Assembly (NCBI RefSeq): GCF_014653115.1
Contig: NZ_BNAD01000006.1
Coordinates: forward strand, 1 to 64,000
Direction of reading: 5' to 3'
Length of the DNA stretch: 64,000 nucleotides
Source: Nocardioides flavus (ex Wang et al. 2016)
GTDB lineage: Bacteria; Actinomycetota; Actinomycetes; Propionibacteriales; Nocardioidaceae
The position numbers and the translations under genes are program-made. The notes under the pieces are model-generated. The model saw nothing but the letters and a program-made list of their open reading frames with translations, ran no database searches and was not told where the DNA came from. Of this stretch, positions 34,692 to 43,657 are shown one piece after another. Each line of letters starts with the position of its first letter. The first letter of the stretch is position 1.

Positions 34692-35459
34692 TCAGCCGAG
34701 CTTGCGGCCGCCGTCGACGTAGAGCGTCTGGCCGGTGATGAACGACGCCTCGTCGCTGCACAGGAAGGCGGCGGCAGCGGCGATGTCCTCGGGCTGCCCG
34801 ACCCGGCGCACGGGGGTGGCCTCGGCGTTGAGGCGCTGCAGCTCCTCGGGCTCCATCTTGAGCCGGCGGGCCGTGGCGTCGGTCATCTCCGTGACGATGA
34901 AGCCCGGGGCGATGGCGTTGGCGGTGATGCCGAAGGGGCCGAGCTCGATGCCGAGGGTGCGGGTGAGGCCCTGGATGCCCATCTTGGCGGCGGAGTAGTT
35001 GGCCTGGCCGCGGTTGCCGAGGGCGGAGACGCTGGAGAGGTTGAGGATCTTGCCGTACTTCTGCTCCACGAAGCGCGACTGCGCGGCCTTGGTCATGTTG
35101 AAGACGCCCTTGAGGTGGACGTTCATCACCACGTCCCAGTCCTCCTCGGTCATCTTGAACAGCAGGTTGTCGCGGGTGACGCCGGCGTTGTTGACCAGGA
35201 CGTGGATGCCGCCGAGCTCGTCGACCACGCGCTGCACGGCCGCCTCGGCGGCCGCGGCGTCGACGACGTCGCAGCCGACGCCGATCGCCCGCGCCCCGTC
35301 GGTGAGCTCGAGGCGCGCGGCGGCCTCCTGGGCGGCGGTCTCGTCGAGGTCGAGGATCGCGATGGACGCACCCTCGCTCGCGAGGCGCTGGGCGATGCCG
35401 AAGCCGATGCCTCGTGCTGCTCCGGTGATGACGGCGACGCGACGGTCGTAGCGACCCAT
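34692..35459 (-). CDS. FabG-like short-chain dehydrogenase/reductase
   Basis: This 255-residue SDR has the cofactor motif TGAARGIG, followed by DLDETAAQ, which has the acidic residue expected for NAD(H) preference. The NNAGV motif is VLVNNAGVTRDN, and the catalytic Ser-Tyr-Lys set lies in LNLSSVSALGNRGQANYSAAKMG. The C-terminus RRVGQPEDIAAAAAFLCSDEASFITGQ fits FabG-type 3-oxoacyl reductases. Which reaction it catalyses (fatty acid, polyketide or PHA) cannot be decided. The ATG at 35459 is clear and upstream ORF extensions are shadows. Confidence 0.9.
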   Translation of the reverse strand: MGRYDRRVAVITGAARGIGFGIAQRLASEGASIAILDLDETAAQEAAARLELTDGARAIGVGCDVVDAAAAEAAVQRVVDELGGIHVLVNNAGVTRDNLLFKMTEEDWDVVMNVHLKGVFNMTKAAQSRFVEQKYGKILNLSSVSALGNRGQANYSAAKMGIQGLTRTLGIELGPFGITANAIAPGFIVTEMTDATARRLKMEPEELQRLNAEATPVRRVGQPEDIAAAAAFLCSDEASFITGQTLYVDGGRKLG

Positions 35460-35573
35460 GTGAACGGCTCCTCGGGCTCGGTGACGGGGTTGTCCCCGGG
35501 AGGGTCTCACGAGAGTTGTGGAGATCCGGCGCAGGGTCGCAGCCTGCCCGCGGACCGCGGTTAGCGTGGCGGG

Positions 35574-36626
35574 ATGGTCCACGAGGACTTCCGAGGCGCA
35601 GCGGCGGTGGCGGCGGCGATGGCCGTGGCCACGGTCGTGGTCGCGACGGCGTACGACCTGCCGGTCCGCGACCCGGACGGGGTCTCGGTCCCGACGTGGG
35701 TGCGGCTGCCGCTGATCGTGCTGGCGGCCGTGCTGGTGGACCTGCTCGCCCGCTGGGCGCTGACGCTCCGGCGCCGCGAGCGTCCCGGAGTGACGGCCGC
35801 GCTGCGTACGGTCGTGGCCGAGCGCTGGGACCGCGCCCAGGTCGGCTTCACCCTGAGCGGGTTGGTCGCCTGGTACGTGTCCTACGTCGCGTTCCGCAAC
35901 CTCAAGGGCTACCTGCCCTTCGTCAACGACCGGCTGTGGGACACCGAGCTGGCGCGGCTGGACCGGGCCCTGTGGCTGGGGCACGACCCCGCGGCCGTGC
36001 TCCACGACCTGCTCGGCACCGGCTGGGCGGCCTGGCTGATGTCGGGGGTGTACGTGCTGTGGATCGGCCTCGTGCCGGCCGCCCTGGCCGTGGCCCTCGT
36101 CTGGACGCGGCGCTCGCTCGCCGGCGCGTTCTACGTCACGGCCGTCTCGTTCAACTGGCTGCTCGGGGTGACGGTCTACTACCTGGTGCCGTCGCTGGGA
36201 CCGGCCTACTCCCGGCCCGGGGAGTTCGCCGACCTCCCGCCCACCTTCAACACCCGCGTGCAGGAGTGGCTGCTGGCCGACCGCGTCGACGTCATGGCCG
36301 GCCCCTGGGCCACCTCGGCCGTCCAGACCGTCGCCGCCTTCGCGTCGCTGCACGTCGCCGTCACGGTGACCACGTGCCTGGCCGCGGAGGTGCTGCGGCT
36401 GCCGGCCTGGGTGCGGACGGCGGGCTGGGCCTTCGCCGTGCTGACGTCGGTGTCGACGGTCTACCTCGGCTGGCACTTCTTCGTCGACGTGCTCGGAGGT
36501 GCGTTCATCGGCGCGGCCGCGCTCGTGCTCGCCGCCCTCGTGACGGGGCAGCCGCTGCGGCGCGAGCGCCCGGGCCCGCGTCGCGCCGTCAGCGCAGGCA
36601 CGCGCCCGCAGGCCCTGCCGGGGTAG
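35574..36626 (+). CDS. PAP2-type membrane phosphatase or inositolphosphotransferase
   Basis: This is a 350-residue membrane protein with six or more hydrophobic helices. The C-terminal part has PAP2-superfamily motifs ASLHVAVTVTTC and YLGWHFFVDVLGGAFIGAAA. The first conserved lysine/arginine block appears weaker than in typical PAP2 phosphatases, so it belongs to the Aur1/inositolphosphotransferase-like branch. It may transfer a phospho-alcohol group or dephosphorylate a lipid. It is a single gene with a convergent HIT gene 13 bases away. Confidence 0.75.
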   Translation: MVHEDFRGAAAVAAAMAVATVVVATAYDLPVRDPDGVSVPTWVRLPLIVLAAVLVDLLARWALTLRRRERPGVTAALRTVVAERWDRAQVGFTLSGLVAWYVSYVAFRNLKGYLPFVNDRLWDTELARLDRALWLGHDPAAVLHDLLGTGWAAWLMSGVYVLWIGLVPAALAVALVWTRRSLAGAFYVTAVSFNWLLGVTVYYLVPSLGPAYSRPGEFADLPPTFNTRVQEWLLADRVDVMAGPWATSAVQTVAAFASLHVAVTVTTCLAAEVLRLPAWVRTAGWAFAVLTSVSTVYLGWHFFVDVLGGAFIGAAALVLAALVTGQPLRRERPGPRRAVSAGTRPQALPG

Positions 36627-36639
36627 TCGGTCCGCGAGC

Positions 36640-37083
36640 TCAGATCTCCAGGGCGGCGCGCAGGCGCTCGGCGTACGCCTCGGGCTCCCCCGCGACGTAC
36701 TTCGTGCGGGGCCAGAAGAAGCCGCGCAGGCCGTCGCCCTTCGTGCGCGGCACGACGTGGAGGTGCAGGTGCGGCACCGACTGGCTGACCGTGTTGTTGA
36801 CCGCCACGAACGAGCCCTGCGCACCGAGCCCGTCCTTGACCGCGGTCGCGATCCGCTGGGCGGCGGCGAGGAACGGGTCGCGGAGCGCGGCCGGCAGGTC
36901 GGGCAGGGTCTCGACGTGCGCGCGGGGCACGAGCAGCACGTGGCCCTTGAAGACGGGGCGGGTGTCGAGGAAGGCGACCAGGTCGTCGGTCTCCAGGACG
37001 ATGTGGCCTGGCACCTCGCCGGCGATGATCTGGCAGAACACGCATCCGTCCACGGGACGGATGGTGCCACGGGCACCTCCCAT
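36640..37083 (-). CDS. HIT-family protein
   Basis: This 147-residue nucleotide-binding hydrolase or transferase has the metal-binding CxxC near the start (DGCVFCQIIAG). The histidine triad is complete as VPHLHLHVVPR (His-x-His-x-His). Other blocks are [25 protein letters not shown] and SVAVNNTVSQSVPH-like residues. It likely acts on AMP-linked substrates. The start at 37083 has 11 residues ahead of the CVFC motif; a GTG near residue 11 would also work. Not linked by operon to neighbours. Confidence 0.92.
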   Translation of the reverse strand: MGGARGTIRPVDGCVFCQIIAGEVPGHIVLETDDLVAFLDTRPVFKGHVLLVPRAHVETLPDLPAALRDPFLAAAQRIATAVKDGLGAQGSFVAVNNTVSQSVPHLHLHVVPRTKGDGLRGFFWPRTKYVAGEPEAYAERLRAALEI

Positions 37084-37127
37084 CAGGGTGGGGCGGGCAC
37101 CGGCGGGCGGTGCCTAGCCTCGAGCAG

Positions 37128-37739
37128 GTGCAGACGTTCCTTCCCTACCCGGACTTCGCCGCCTCCGTCCGATCGCTGGACCAGAAGCGGCTGGGCAAGC
37201 AGCGGGTGGAGGTCATCCAGGTCGTGCGCGCGCTGACCGTGCCGGACTACGCCTGGCGCAACCATCCCGCGGCGCTGATGTGGCGCGGGCACGAGGAGGC
37301 GCTCGGGCGCTACGGCTTCGAGTCCTGCGAGGCGTGGCTGGAGCTCGGGTTCGGCGACACGTGCGCCGCGACCATCGCCGCAGACCTCGCTGCCGCAGGC
37401 ATCGCGTCGGTGCGCTCGCAGGACGAGCTGGCCACGGTGCGCGCGCTGCCGCCGTGGCTGGGCGACCCCGATCTCCACCGCAGCCACCAGTCGGCGCTGG
37501 TGCGCAAGGACCCCGACTTCTACCGCCCGCAGTTCCCCGACGTGCCCGACGACCTGCCGTACGTCTGGCCGGTCCGGTCGCCCGCGGTGGTCGAGGCCGA
37601 GCGCAAGCGCGTGGAGAGCGCCGCCCGGCGCGAGGAGCGCGCCGCACAACGACTGCTCGAGGAGGCCGAGCGAGCCCGGCGCCGGCGCAGCAGGGCGGCG
37701 CGCAAGGGATGGCGCACACGGCGGGCGAAGAGCGACTGA
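37128..37739 (+). CDS. MSMEG_6728-type protein (pyrimidine-dimer DNA glycosylase-like)
   Basis: This is a 203-residue protein starting at the GTG at 37128. The N-terminal MQTFLPYPDFAASVRSLDQK followed by RLGKQRVEVIQVVRAL matches the MSMEG_6728 family, related to T4 endonuclease V-like pyrimidine-dimer glycosylases. The DNA-contact Arg/Lys and the PDYAWRNHPAALMWRGHEE block are conserved. The C-terminus is a long basic helix ([14 protein letters not shown]). A DNA-repair role is by family and not proved. It is followed 42 bases later by a DUF222/HNH gene. Confidence 0.8.
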   Translation: MQTFLPYPDFAASVRSLDQKRLGKQRVEVIQVVRALTVPDYAWRNHPAALMWRGHEEALGRYGFESCEAWLELGFGDTCAATIAADLAAAGIASVRSQDELATVRALPPWLGDPDLHRSHQSALVRKDPDFYRPQFPDVPDDLPYVWPVRSPAVVEAERKRVESAARREERAAQRLLEEAERARRRRSRAARKGWRTRRAKSD

Positions 37740-37772
37740 CGACGGGGCCATTGTCGGTGGTGGCGACTACAA

Positions 37773-37788
37773 TCGAACACATGACCGA
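37773..37788 (+). promoter_or_regulatory. LexA-box-like motif over the start codon of the second DUF222/HNH gene
   Basis: The sequence is TCGAACACATGACCGA, containing the ATG start codon at 37781. The left half-site TCGAAC is perfect; the right half GACCGA matches four of six positions of GTTCGA. Position relative to the start codon is identical to the site at 8752-8767, which is stronger. It may be a weaker LexA site or a related family motif. Confidence 0.45.
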
Positions 37789-39202
37789 CAACCTCTCCGA
37801 GCTCGACGCGACCGGCCTGCTGGCCGCCGCGAGCGGCGCGGTGCGGGCACGTCGGCTGGCCGAGGTCCGCGACCTCGAGGTCCTCGCGCAGTGGGCGGCA
37901 GTGCACTCCGCCGATCCCACCGAGGGTCCCGACGGCCGGCAGGCACGACGCCTCGGAGATGTGCTGGTCCAGCTCGGCGGCGAGGGCACGCCGGGCGTGC
38001 AGGACTTCTGCCTCGGCGAGATCGCCATCGCTCGGGGCACCGGCGTCACCGCCACGACCAACGCCCTCGCTGACGTGCTCGACCTCCAGCACCGGCTCCC
38101 GCTGACCTGGGCGGTCGTCCGATCGGGCGAGGCCGAGGTCTTCATCGCGCGGCGCGTCGCACGTCTCTCACGCCACCTCCCGGCCGACCGCGTCGGCGTC
38201 GTCGACAGTGCGATCGCAAGGATCATCGCGCACGAGGCGGGCGGGCGGGTGCTCGCCGTGGCCGAGGGCAAGGTCATCGAGGCCGACCCCGCCCTGCACG
38301 ACCAGCGCGTCGCGACAGAGAGAGCCCGACGCTACGTCGGCTCCGGTCGCACCGACGAGTACGGGTTGCGCACCGTCATCGCCCGCATCGAGGCCGGCGA
38401 CGCCGTGTGGGTCGAGGCGACCGTGCAGCGGGTGGCCGACATCCTCGCCCCCACCCATCCGGACCTCGGCGCCGACGAGCTGCGCGCCCTCGCGTTCGGC
38501 CACCTCGCGCGCCCGGCCGAGCTCCTCCAGCTGCTCCTCGAGCACACCGACGACACACTTCCCGGCACCGAGACCGACGAGCCACCGAGCCGTGCGACCG
38601 CCTTCCCCGCCGACCTTCTCGACGCCCTGCGTTCTGCCGACCTCACTCCTCTGACGCCGAAGGCCGTGTTGCACGTCCACCTCCACGAGGCCGCACTCGC
38701 CGGCGCCGATGCCGTCGCGCGGGTCGAGGGCCTGGGACCGACCTCCGTGTCCGCGCTGTGCGCGCTGCTGGGACGCACCCGGCTCACCGTGCGTCCGGTG
38801 CGGGACCTGTCCTCCCGGGTGCGCACCACCGCCTACGAGCACCCCGAGTCCCTCAAGGAGCAGGTCCACCTCACGACGGGCGGTGACTATTGGCCGTTCG
38901 CCACTTCCACCAGCCGCCACGTCGACTACGACCACCCCACCCCCTACGACGACACCGGGCCACCCGACCCGAAGCACCCGCAGACCGGGTCCCACAACTC
39001 CGGCCCCCTCGGCCGGCGACATCACCGCTGGAAGACGCACGCCGGCTATCGATCACGCCAGTGCGGCCAGGGCCGCTACGTCTGGCTGAGTCCGCACGGG
39101 CTGGCGTTCATCGTCGACCATCGCGGCACGCGCCGCATCGATCCCGACCAGGCGCGGGAGATCCTCGACGCGCCACCCGGCGTCGACCTCTACTTCACCT
39201 GA
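37781..39202 (+). CDS. DUF222 protein with a cysteine-less HNH domain (13E12 family)
   Basis: This is a 473-residue protein of the second DUF222 subfamily. The N-terminal DUF222 domain (residues about 15-380) is clear (LAAASGAVRARRLAEVRDLEVLAQWA). The C-terminal HNH-type region reads HVDYDHPTPY, then GSHNSGPLGRRHHRWKTHAGY, so the His-Asn-His positions are present. The zinc cysteines seen in the other copy (CVFPRC) are absent, as usual for this subfamily. I choose the ATG at 37781 because it is covered by the LexA-like motif. It is not interrupted by repeats, unlike the first copy. Confidence 0.85.
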   Translation: MTDNLSELDATGLLAAASGAVRARRLAEVRDLEVLAQWAAVHSADPTEGPDGRQARRLGDVLVQLGGEGTPGVQDFCLGEIAIARGTGVTATTNALADVLDLQHRLPLTWAVVRSGEAEVFIARRVARLSRHLPADRVGVVDSAIARIIAHEAGGRVLAVAEGKVIEADPALHDQRVATERARRYVGSGRTDEYGLRTVIARIEAGDAVWVEATVQRVADILAPTHPDLGADELRALAFGHLARPAELLQLLLEHTDDTLPGTETDEPPSRATAFPADLLDALRSADLTPLTPKAVLHVHLHEAALAGADAVARVEGLGPTSVSALCALLGRTRLTVRPVRDLSSRVRTTAYEHPESLKEQVHLTTGGDYWPFATSTSRHVDYDHPTPYDDTGPPDPKHPQTGSHNSGPLGRRHHRWKTHAGYRSRQCGQGRYVWLSPHGLAFIVDHRGTRRIDPDQAREILDAPPGVDLYFT

Positions 39203-39317
39203 TCTGACGACGTCCTCGCAGGCCCCCGCGGGCGTTGGGAAAGCCGCGTCCATTGGCACGGGCCGAACAACTTCCCTAGGGTCCGGCGCACAACCAGCGG
39301 AAGGCGGACGCTCGATC

Positions 39318-40547
39318 GTGGCCACCCTTGTGAGGACCAACCAACTCCCAGCCTCCGTGTTCTGGCGCTATTGGACCGCCAAGACCACCAGCCAGGCCGG
39401 CAGTGCCCTGACGTCAGTCGCATTGCCGTTGACCGCCCTCGTCCTCCTCGACGCCAGCGCGCTCGAGGTGGGGATCCTGGTCGCCGCCGGGGACCTCGGC
39501 TGGCTGCTGCTCACCCTGCCCGCCGGCGCCCTGGCCACCCACCTGCCACTGCGTGGGCTGCAGGCAAGCGTCGACTTCGTCCGCGCGGGCGCCCTGCTCA
39601 CTCCTGCGATCCTGTGGCCACTCGGCTGGCTAACCATGCCGACGCTCTTCGCCGTCGCTCTCACAGTCAGCTTCGCCAACGTCTTCGCCTTCGTCGCCAA
39701 CACCACCTACATCCCCCACGTGGTGCCTCGCGAGCAGCTCAACTCACGCAACTCCCTGATGAGCGGCACCCACGCCCTCACCCAGCTCGGCGGGCCGCCC
39801 GTCGCGGGCGTGGTGGTGCAGTGGCTCGGCGCTCCGATCGCGTTGCTCATCGATGCCGTGAGCTACGTCGTCTCGGGCGCGCTGATGTGGACCCTCCCCC
39901 GGGCCGAGCGTCCGCAGGTGGCTCGCTCTCCGATGCTGACTCAGATCCGCGAGGGTTGGCGCTACGTCGTCGCGCACCCGGTGATGCGGCCGATGATGAT
40001 CGACGCGGCGGCCACCAACTTCGCGTGCGGCATGTTGTTGACGCTGACCCCGCTCTATCTCATCCGCGATCTCGGCGCCTCCCCGACGGCGTACGGGGTG
40101 GTGCTGGCCAGTGAAGGACTCGGCGCACTGGTCGGAGCAACCTTCGGACCTCGGCTGGGGCGCAGGTTCGGGACAGGGCGGATGCTGCTCGCCGCCGCGG
40201 TGCTGTCGGTTCCCTCGGTACTGCTCATGCCTCTGGGTCACGATCTCCTCGGCATGGCGGCGTTCGCGCTGGGCAACGCACTGTTCGCCTTCTTCACGGT
40301 GATCCTGTCGGTGGTGACGCGCACCTACCGCCAGCAGGAGAGCCCACCCCACCTGCTCGCTCGGGTGATGGCCACGGTGCGCTTCGTCTCGTGGGGTGTC
40401 ATCCCACTCGGAGGCCTCCTTGCGGGATGGGTGGCGCAGGGCACCAGCGCGCGCGATGCCTTGTGGTTGTTGGCAGTCGTGGTCGCCGTGTCGCCAGTCG
40501 TGCTCTTCGCCAGCCCCCTGCGAGACCGCCGCGAGATCCTGGACTGA
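39318..40547 (+). CDS. MFS transporter, probable drug/multidrug efflux (DHA3-like)
   Basis: This 409-residue transporter has 12 hydrophobic segments. The loop after TM2-3 has APAGALATHLPLRGL-like residues and TM4-5 has SFANVFAFVANTTYIPHVVPREQL. The latter block with RNSLMSGTHALTQLGGPPVAG is typical of the DHA3/TMEFS efflux branch. Substrate unknown. The GTG at 39318 follows a 115-base gap that contains no other feature I can name. It precedes a secreted nuclease in the same direction. Confidence 0.85.
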   Translation: MATLVRTNQLPASVFWRYWTAKTTSQAGSALTSVALPLTALVLLDASALEVGILVAAGDLGWLLLTLPAGALATHLPLRGLQASVDFVRAGALLTPAILWPLGWLTMPTLFAVALTVSFANVFAFVANTTYIPHVVPREQLNSRNSLMSGTHALTQLGGPPVAGVVVQWLGAPIALLIDAVSYVVSGALMWTLPRAERPQVARSPMLTQIREGWRYVVAHPVMRPMMIDAAATNFACGMLLTLTPLYLIRDLGASPTAYGVVLASEGLGALVGATFGPRLGRRFGTGRMLLAAAVLSVPSVLLMPLGHDLLGMAAFALGNALFAFFTVILSVVTRTYRQQESPPHLLARVMATVRFVSWGVIPLGGLLAGWVAQGTSARDALWLLAVVVAVSPVVLFASPLRDRREILD

Positions 40548-40616
40548 GCGGGCCTTCTGCCGCCCACCTGACGCGTTCCGCCCACGCACGCGCCGGCCAG
40601 GTGTGACCCTTGCGGC

Positions 40617-41300
40617 ATGCACACGCTCGTCCGCCTGCTCGCGCTCGCCGTCGTCGGACTCGGCCTCACGTCCATGACGCAGGCATCCGCGTCGGCTTTC
40701 TACGACCGCGACTGCGGCGACTTCGCGAGCCAGGCCGCCGCGCAGAACTTCTTCCTGCAGGCCGGCGCGGGCGACCCGCACAGGCTGGACGACGACGGGG
40801 ACGGCGTGGCGTGCGAGTCCAACCCGTGCCCGTGCATCGGTCGCGGCAGCACCGCGCCGCAGCAGTTCGCCACCACCCAGACCCAGCAGGTCTTCCGCGA
40901 GACCGGCAACGTCGTGCGCGTCACCGACGGCGACACGCTCCGGGTGCGGCTGCGCAGTGGCGCCCACGTCTCCGTACGCATGCTGGGGATCGACACGCCC
41001 GAGCGCGGACGCTGCGGCGCCGACGCCGCGACCGCCAACCTCCGCAGGCTCGCGCCCGTCGGATCGACCGTGCACCTCGTCTCGGACCGGACCCAGGCCG
41101 CGAAGGACCGGTACGGCCGGCTCCTGCGCTACGTCAAGCGCGAGGGCGGCTTCGCGGACCTGTCCTACCGGCAGGCGTGGAGCGGATTCACCAAGCCCTA
41201 CGTCTACGGCGGCACACCGGTCGCCCGGCACGGCACGTACGTCCGCGCGATCCGTGCGGCTCGCGCCCAGCAGCGCGGTGCATGGAACTCCTGCTGGTGA
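40617..41300 (+). CDS. Secreted Excalibur-SNase fusion nuclease
   Basis: This 227-residue protein has a signal peptide (about 1-26) ending ASASA. Next comes an Excalibur calcium-binding motif (DCGDFASQAAAQNFF, then LDDDGDGVACE). The SNase-like (thermonuclease) domain follows, with VVRVTDGDTLRVRL, RMLGIDTPE and KDRYGRLLRYV, including the catalytic Arg/Glu/Arg set. It cleaves extracellular DNA or RNA in a calcium-dependent way. Order here is Excalibur then nuclease. In the usual form the Excalibur module is often at the C-terminus. Confidence 0.88.
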   Translation: MHTLVRLLALAVVGLGLTSMTQASASAFYDRDCGDFASQAAAQNFFLQAGAGDPHRLDDDGDGVACESNPCPCIGRGSTAPQQFATTQTQQVFRETGNVVRVTDGDTLRVRLRSGAHVSVRMLGIDTPERGRCGADAATANLRRLAPVGSTVHLVSDRTQAAKDRYGRLLRYVKREGGFADLSYRQAWSGFTKPYVYGGTPVARHGTYVRAIRAARAQQRGAWNSCW

Positions 41301-41374
41301 GGCAACCTTCCGCGCGCGCCGGGAGTCAGGAGGAGTGACACGGCACCACGGGGGTGCAGAGTGAGGGGGTGGGC

Positions 41375-41929
41375 ATGTTCTCGACGACCGGCACGCAGGT
41401 GCCATCGTTCGAGGAGTACGCCGCCGTCTCCTGGCCGACGCTCTACCGCAGCGCCTACCTGCTGGCCGGCAACCACGCCGACGCCGAGGACCTCGCGCAG
41501 CAGACGCTGATCAAGGCCCACCGCGCGTGGTCCAGGGTGAGCGCCTCGGACTCGGTGAACGCCTACGTGCGCCGGATCCTCACCAACACGTTCCTCGACT
41601 CCAGGCGCCCCAGGGCGCGCCGGCTGGAGCTGCTGACGGACGAGCTCCCGGAGCGAGGCGGACCGACCGGCGCGACCGGGAGCACGGCCGGCACACCGGG
41701 GACCTCCGACGATCGGATGGCGCTGTGGCCGCACGTCAGGGAGCTCCCGCCGCAGCAGCGCGCGGTCATCGTGCTGCGCTACTTCGAGGACCTGAGCGAG
41801 GCCGAGATCGCCGACACGCTCGGCTGCTCGCGCGGCACCGTGAAGTCCACGGCCCACCGCGCCCTCAAGAGGCTCAGGGCCGCGCTCGACGACCAGGACA
41901 GACCGGCGACCGAGAGGAAGGAGGCCTGA
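41375..41929 (+). CDS. ECF RNA polymerase sigma factor (SigE-type)
   Basis: This 184-residue sigma factor has region 2 in YRSAYLLAGNHADAEDLAQQ, TLIKAHRAW and NAYVRRILTNTFLDSRR. Region 4 reads ELPPQQRAVIVLRYFEDLSE followed by AEIADTLGCSRGTVKSTAHRAL. The ATG at 41375 is preceded by GAGGGGGT, a ribosome-binding site. The next gene overlaps almost directly (1 base apart) and encodes a membrane protein that is probably its anti-sigma factor. This is a second copy of the arrangement at 26 kb. Confidence 0.88.
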   Translation: MFSTTGTQVPSFEEYAAVSWPTLYRSAYLLAGNHADAEDLAQQTLIKAHRAWSRVSASDSVNAYVRRILTNTFLDSRRPRARRLELLTDELPERGGPTGATGSTAGTPGTSDDRMALWPHVRELPPQQRAVIVLRYFEDLSEAEIADTLGCSRGTVKSTAHRALKRLRAALDDQDRPATERKEA

Positions 41930-41930
41930 C

Positions 41931-43040
41931 GTGCACGAGGACATCGAGAGGATCCTGACCAGTGAGCTGCGTCAGGTCGCCGACGGCGTGGAGGTCCCTC
42001 CCCTGCCGGAGCTGCCGTCCGGGCGGCCGTCGCGGTTCGTCTGGCCGCCGCTGCTGGCCGTCGCCGCCGCCGTGGTGCTGATCGCGCTGGTCGTCCTGGT
42101 GGGCGGCCCGTCCGACCGGGGCACCCTGCCCCAGCCGGCCCCCCAGCCGGCCCCGCAGCCGACCGAGGTGGAGCAGGTGCCCACGGGACAGCCCCGGGTG
42201 CCGTACGTGCTCGACCGGGTGGCGTACGTGGGCGACGACTCGTTCCCCGGTTTCGACGCGATCGACGGGACCAGCGAGGGCTGGCTGGCGGTGGCGCCGC
42301 CGTTCACGTGGTCGTGGGGCAACGGCGGGCAGCCCGACGCGCTGGACGTCGCCACCGAGCAGCCGCCCGTCGTGTCCCCCAACGGCGAGTACGTCGCCTA
42401 CATCTCCACCGAGGGCGAGATGAATGGCTTCCAGACCGCGCCGGACGGCGAAGGGATGGGCCTGCCCGTGCCGGTCCCCGTCCGCGACGACGACGGGGTG
42501 GGCACCCGCATCGGGGCCGTCACCGACGACGGCTGGGTGATCGCCAGCGGTCGGGGCGTCGGCGTCCTGTGGCGCCCCTTCGACGGCGCCGAGCCGCTCG
42601 ACCTGACGCGGACCGCACCCGATCAGGTCGTGTGGCGGGCGACGAGCGCCGGGCTGGTCGTCGTCGACGGGTCCGACGGCGCCCGAGACCCCGGGGACGG
42701 CCGGGTCTACCTCGCGGACGTGACGGCAGACGGGGAGCTGGTCCCGATCGCGGACCTGCCGAGCTTCGGGATCGTGGACGTCTCCGAGGAGTGGGTGGCG
42801 TGGGTGCCCCTCGAGCAGGTCGGGGGTGAGGTGGCCACCCTCGCCGAGATCCTGGTGCGCGACCTCTCCGGTGGGCGCGAGGGCGTGCTGGCGCCTCCGC
42901 AGGGATGGCGCTTCGTCAACACCGACTTCACCTTCGAGGACGACCAGCTCCTCGTCGCCAGGGTCACCGACGGGCAGCAGGAACGGATGGTGCGATGCAG
43001 CCCCGCCCTGCAGGAGTGCGTCCCGCTCGACGCTCCCTGA
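41931..43040 (+). CDS. Single-pass membrane protein, likely anti-sigma factor with large outer domain
   Basis: This is a 369-residue protein with a cytosolic N-terminus of about 38 residues. A single TM helix follows (about 39-60, LLAVAAAVVLIALVVLVGG), then a proline-rich linker (PQPAPQPAPQPTEVEQV) and an extracellular beta-rich domain of about 270 residues. It lacks a zinc anti-sigma motif, as does the one at 25870. The close spacing to the sigma factor is the main evidence for the anti-sigma call. The outer domain may sense a signal; it has a weak propeller-like character. Confidence 0.6.
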   Translation: MHEDIERILTSELRQVADGVEVPPLPELPSGRPSRFVWPPLLAVAAAVVLIALVVLVGGPSDRGTLPQPAPQPAPQPTEVEQVPTGQPRVPYVLDRVAYVGDDSFPGFDAIDGTSEGWLAVAPPFTWSWGNGGQPDALDVATEQPPVVSPNGEYVAYISTEGEMNGFQTAPDGEGMGLPVPVPVRDDDGVGTRIGAVTDDGWVIASGRGVGVLWRPFDGAEPLDLTRTAPDQVVWRATSAGLVVVDGSDGARDPGDGRVYLADVTADGELVPIADLPSFGIVDVSEEWVAWVPLEQVGGEVATLAEILVRDLSGGREGVLAPPQGWRFVNTDFTFEDDQLLVARVTDGQQERMVRCSPALQECVPLDAP

Positions 43041-43044
43041 GCCG

Positions 43045-43629
43045 TCAGGCCAGCCGTCGACGCACCACGCGGCGCCGCAGGGTGGGCGAGGCCGCCACCT
43101 CGTAGCCCGCCTCGAGGAAGACCTGCACCAGCCCCACCGACGCCTCGTCCCAGATGACCGTCTTCCCGGGCGGCGGCTCGATCGGGTAGCCCTCCAGCAC
43201 CCGGGCGCCGACCTGCTCGCCGTACGCCACGGTGGCGTGCGCCAGCTCGTAGGTCAGACCGGCCTTGCGCCAGCCCGGGCGCACCACGAAGCACGTCACG
43301 GACCAGACGCCCTCGAGCTCGGGGTCCATCCGCATCCACGGCTGCTTGCGGCTCCAGATGCGGGGGTAGTTCTCCCGGGGCTCGACCGCCACCCAGCCGG
43401 CCGCCTCGCCGTCGACGTAGCCGATCAGGCCGGACGTCGGCCCGTCGGTGCCGCAGGCGGTCTGCTCCAGCAGCGCGACGTCGCGCTGCTCCTGGGTGGT
43501 GTCGCGCCAGATCCAGCCGGGGACCTTGAGTCCCTGGCACCGGCACTTGCGGGCGCCACCCGTGGCGAACACGGCCTCGACGCCCTCGACCGACGCCTGG
43601 TTGGCCGGGAGCCACGTGAAGTCGGGCAT
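43045..43629 (-). CDS. GNAT-family N-acetyltransferase
   Basis: This is a 194-residue GNAT-fold protein. The acetyl-CoA-binding region is LEGVWSVTCFVVRPGWRKAG followed by LTYELAHATVAYGEQVGAR, and the beta-bulge ends EGYPIEPPPGKTVIWDEASVG. A Cys/Gly-rich stretch GARKCRCQGLKVPGW near residues 27-40 is unusual for GNATs and might bind metal. Substrate unknown. It is divergent from the BtuF-like gene. Confidence 0.8.
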   Translation of the reverse strand: MPDFTWLPANQASVEGVEAVFATGGARKCRCQGLKVPGWIWRDTTQEQRDVALLEQTACGTDGPTSGLIGYVDGEAAGWVAVEPRENYPRIWSRKQPWMRMDPELEGVWSVTCFVVRPGWRKAGLTYELAHATVAYGEQVGARVLEGYPIEPPPGKTVIWDEASVGLVQVFLEAGYEVAASPTLRRRVVRRRLA

Positions 43630-43657
43630 GCCACGACACTAGTTCTAGGCTCGCCGG

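Noticed and set aside
34692..37076. A 794-residue minus-strand frame
   Set aside because: Only the last 255 residues are the FabG-like protein; the N-terminal part overlaps the PAP2 gene on the other strand.
37751..37773. TTGTCG and TACAAT as a promoter for the second DUF222 gene
   Set aside because: The spacing is only about 11 bases, too short for a -35/-10 pair.
39203..39317. Possible tRNA or small RNA in the gap before the second MFS gene
   Set aside because: No cloverleaf or T-arm sequence could be drawn.
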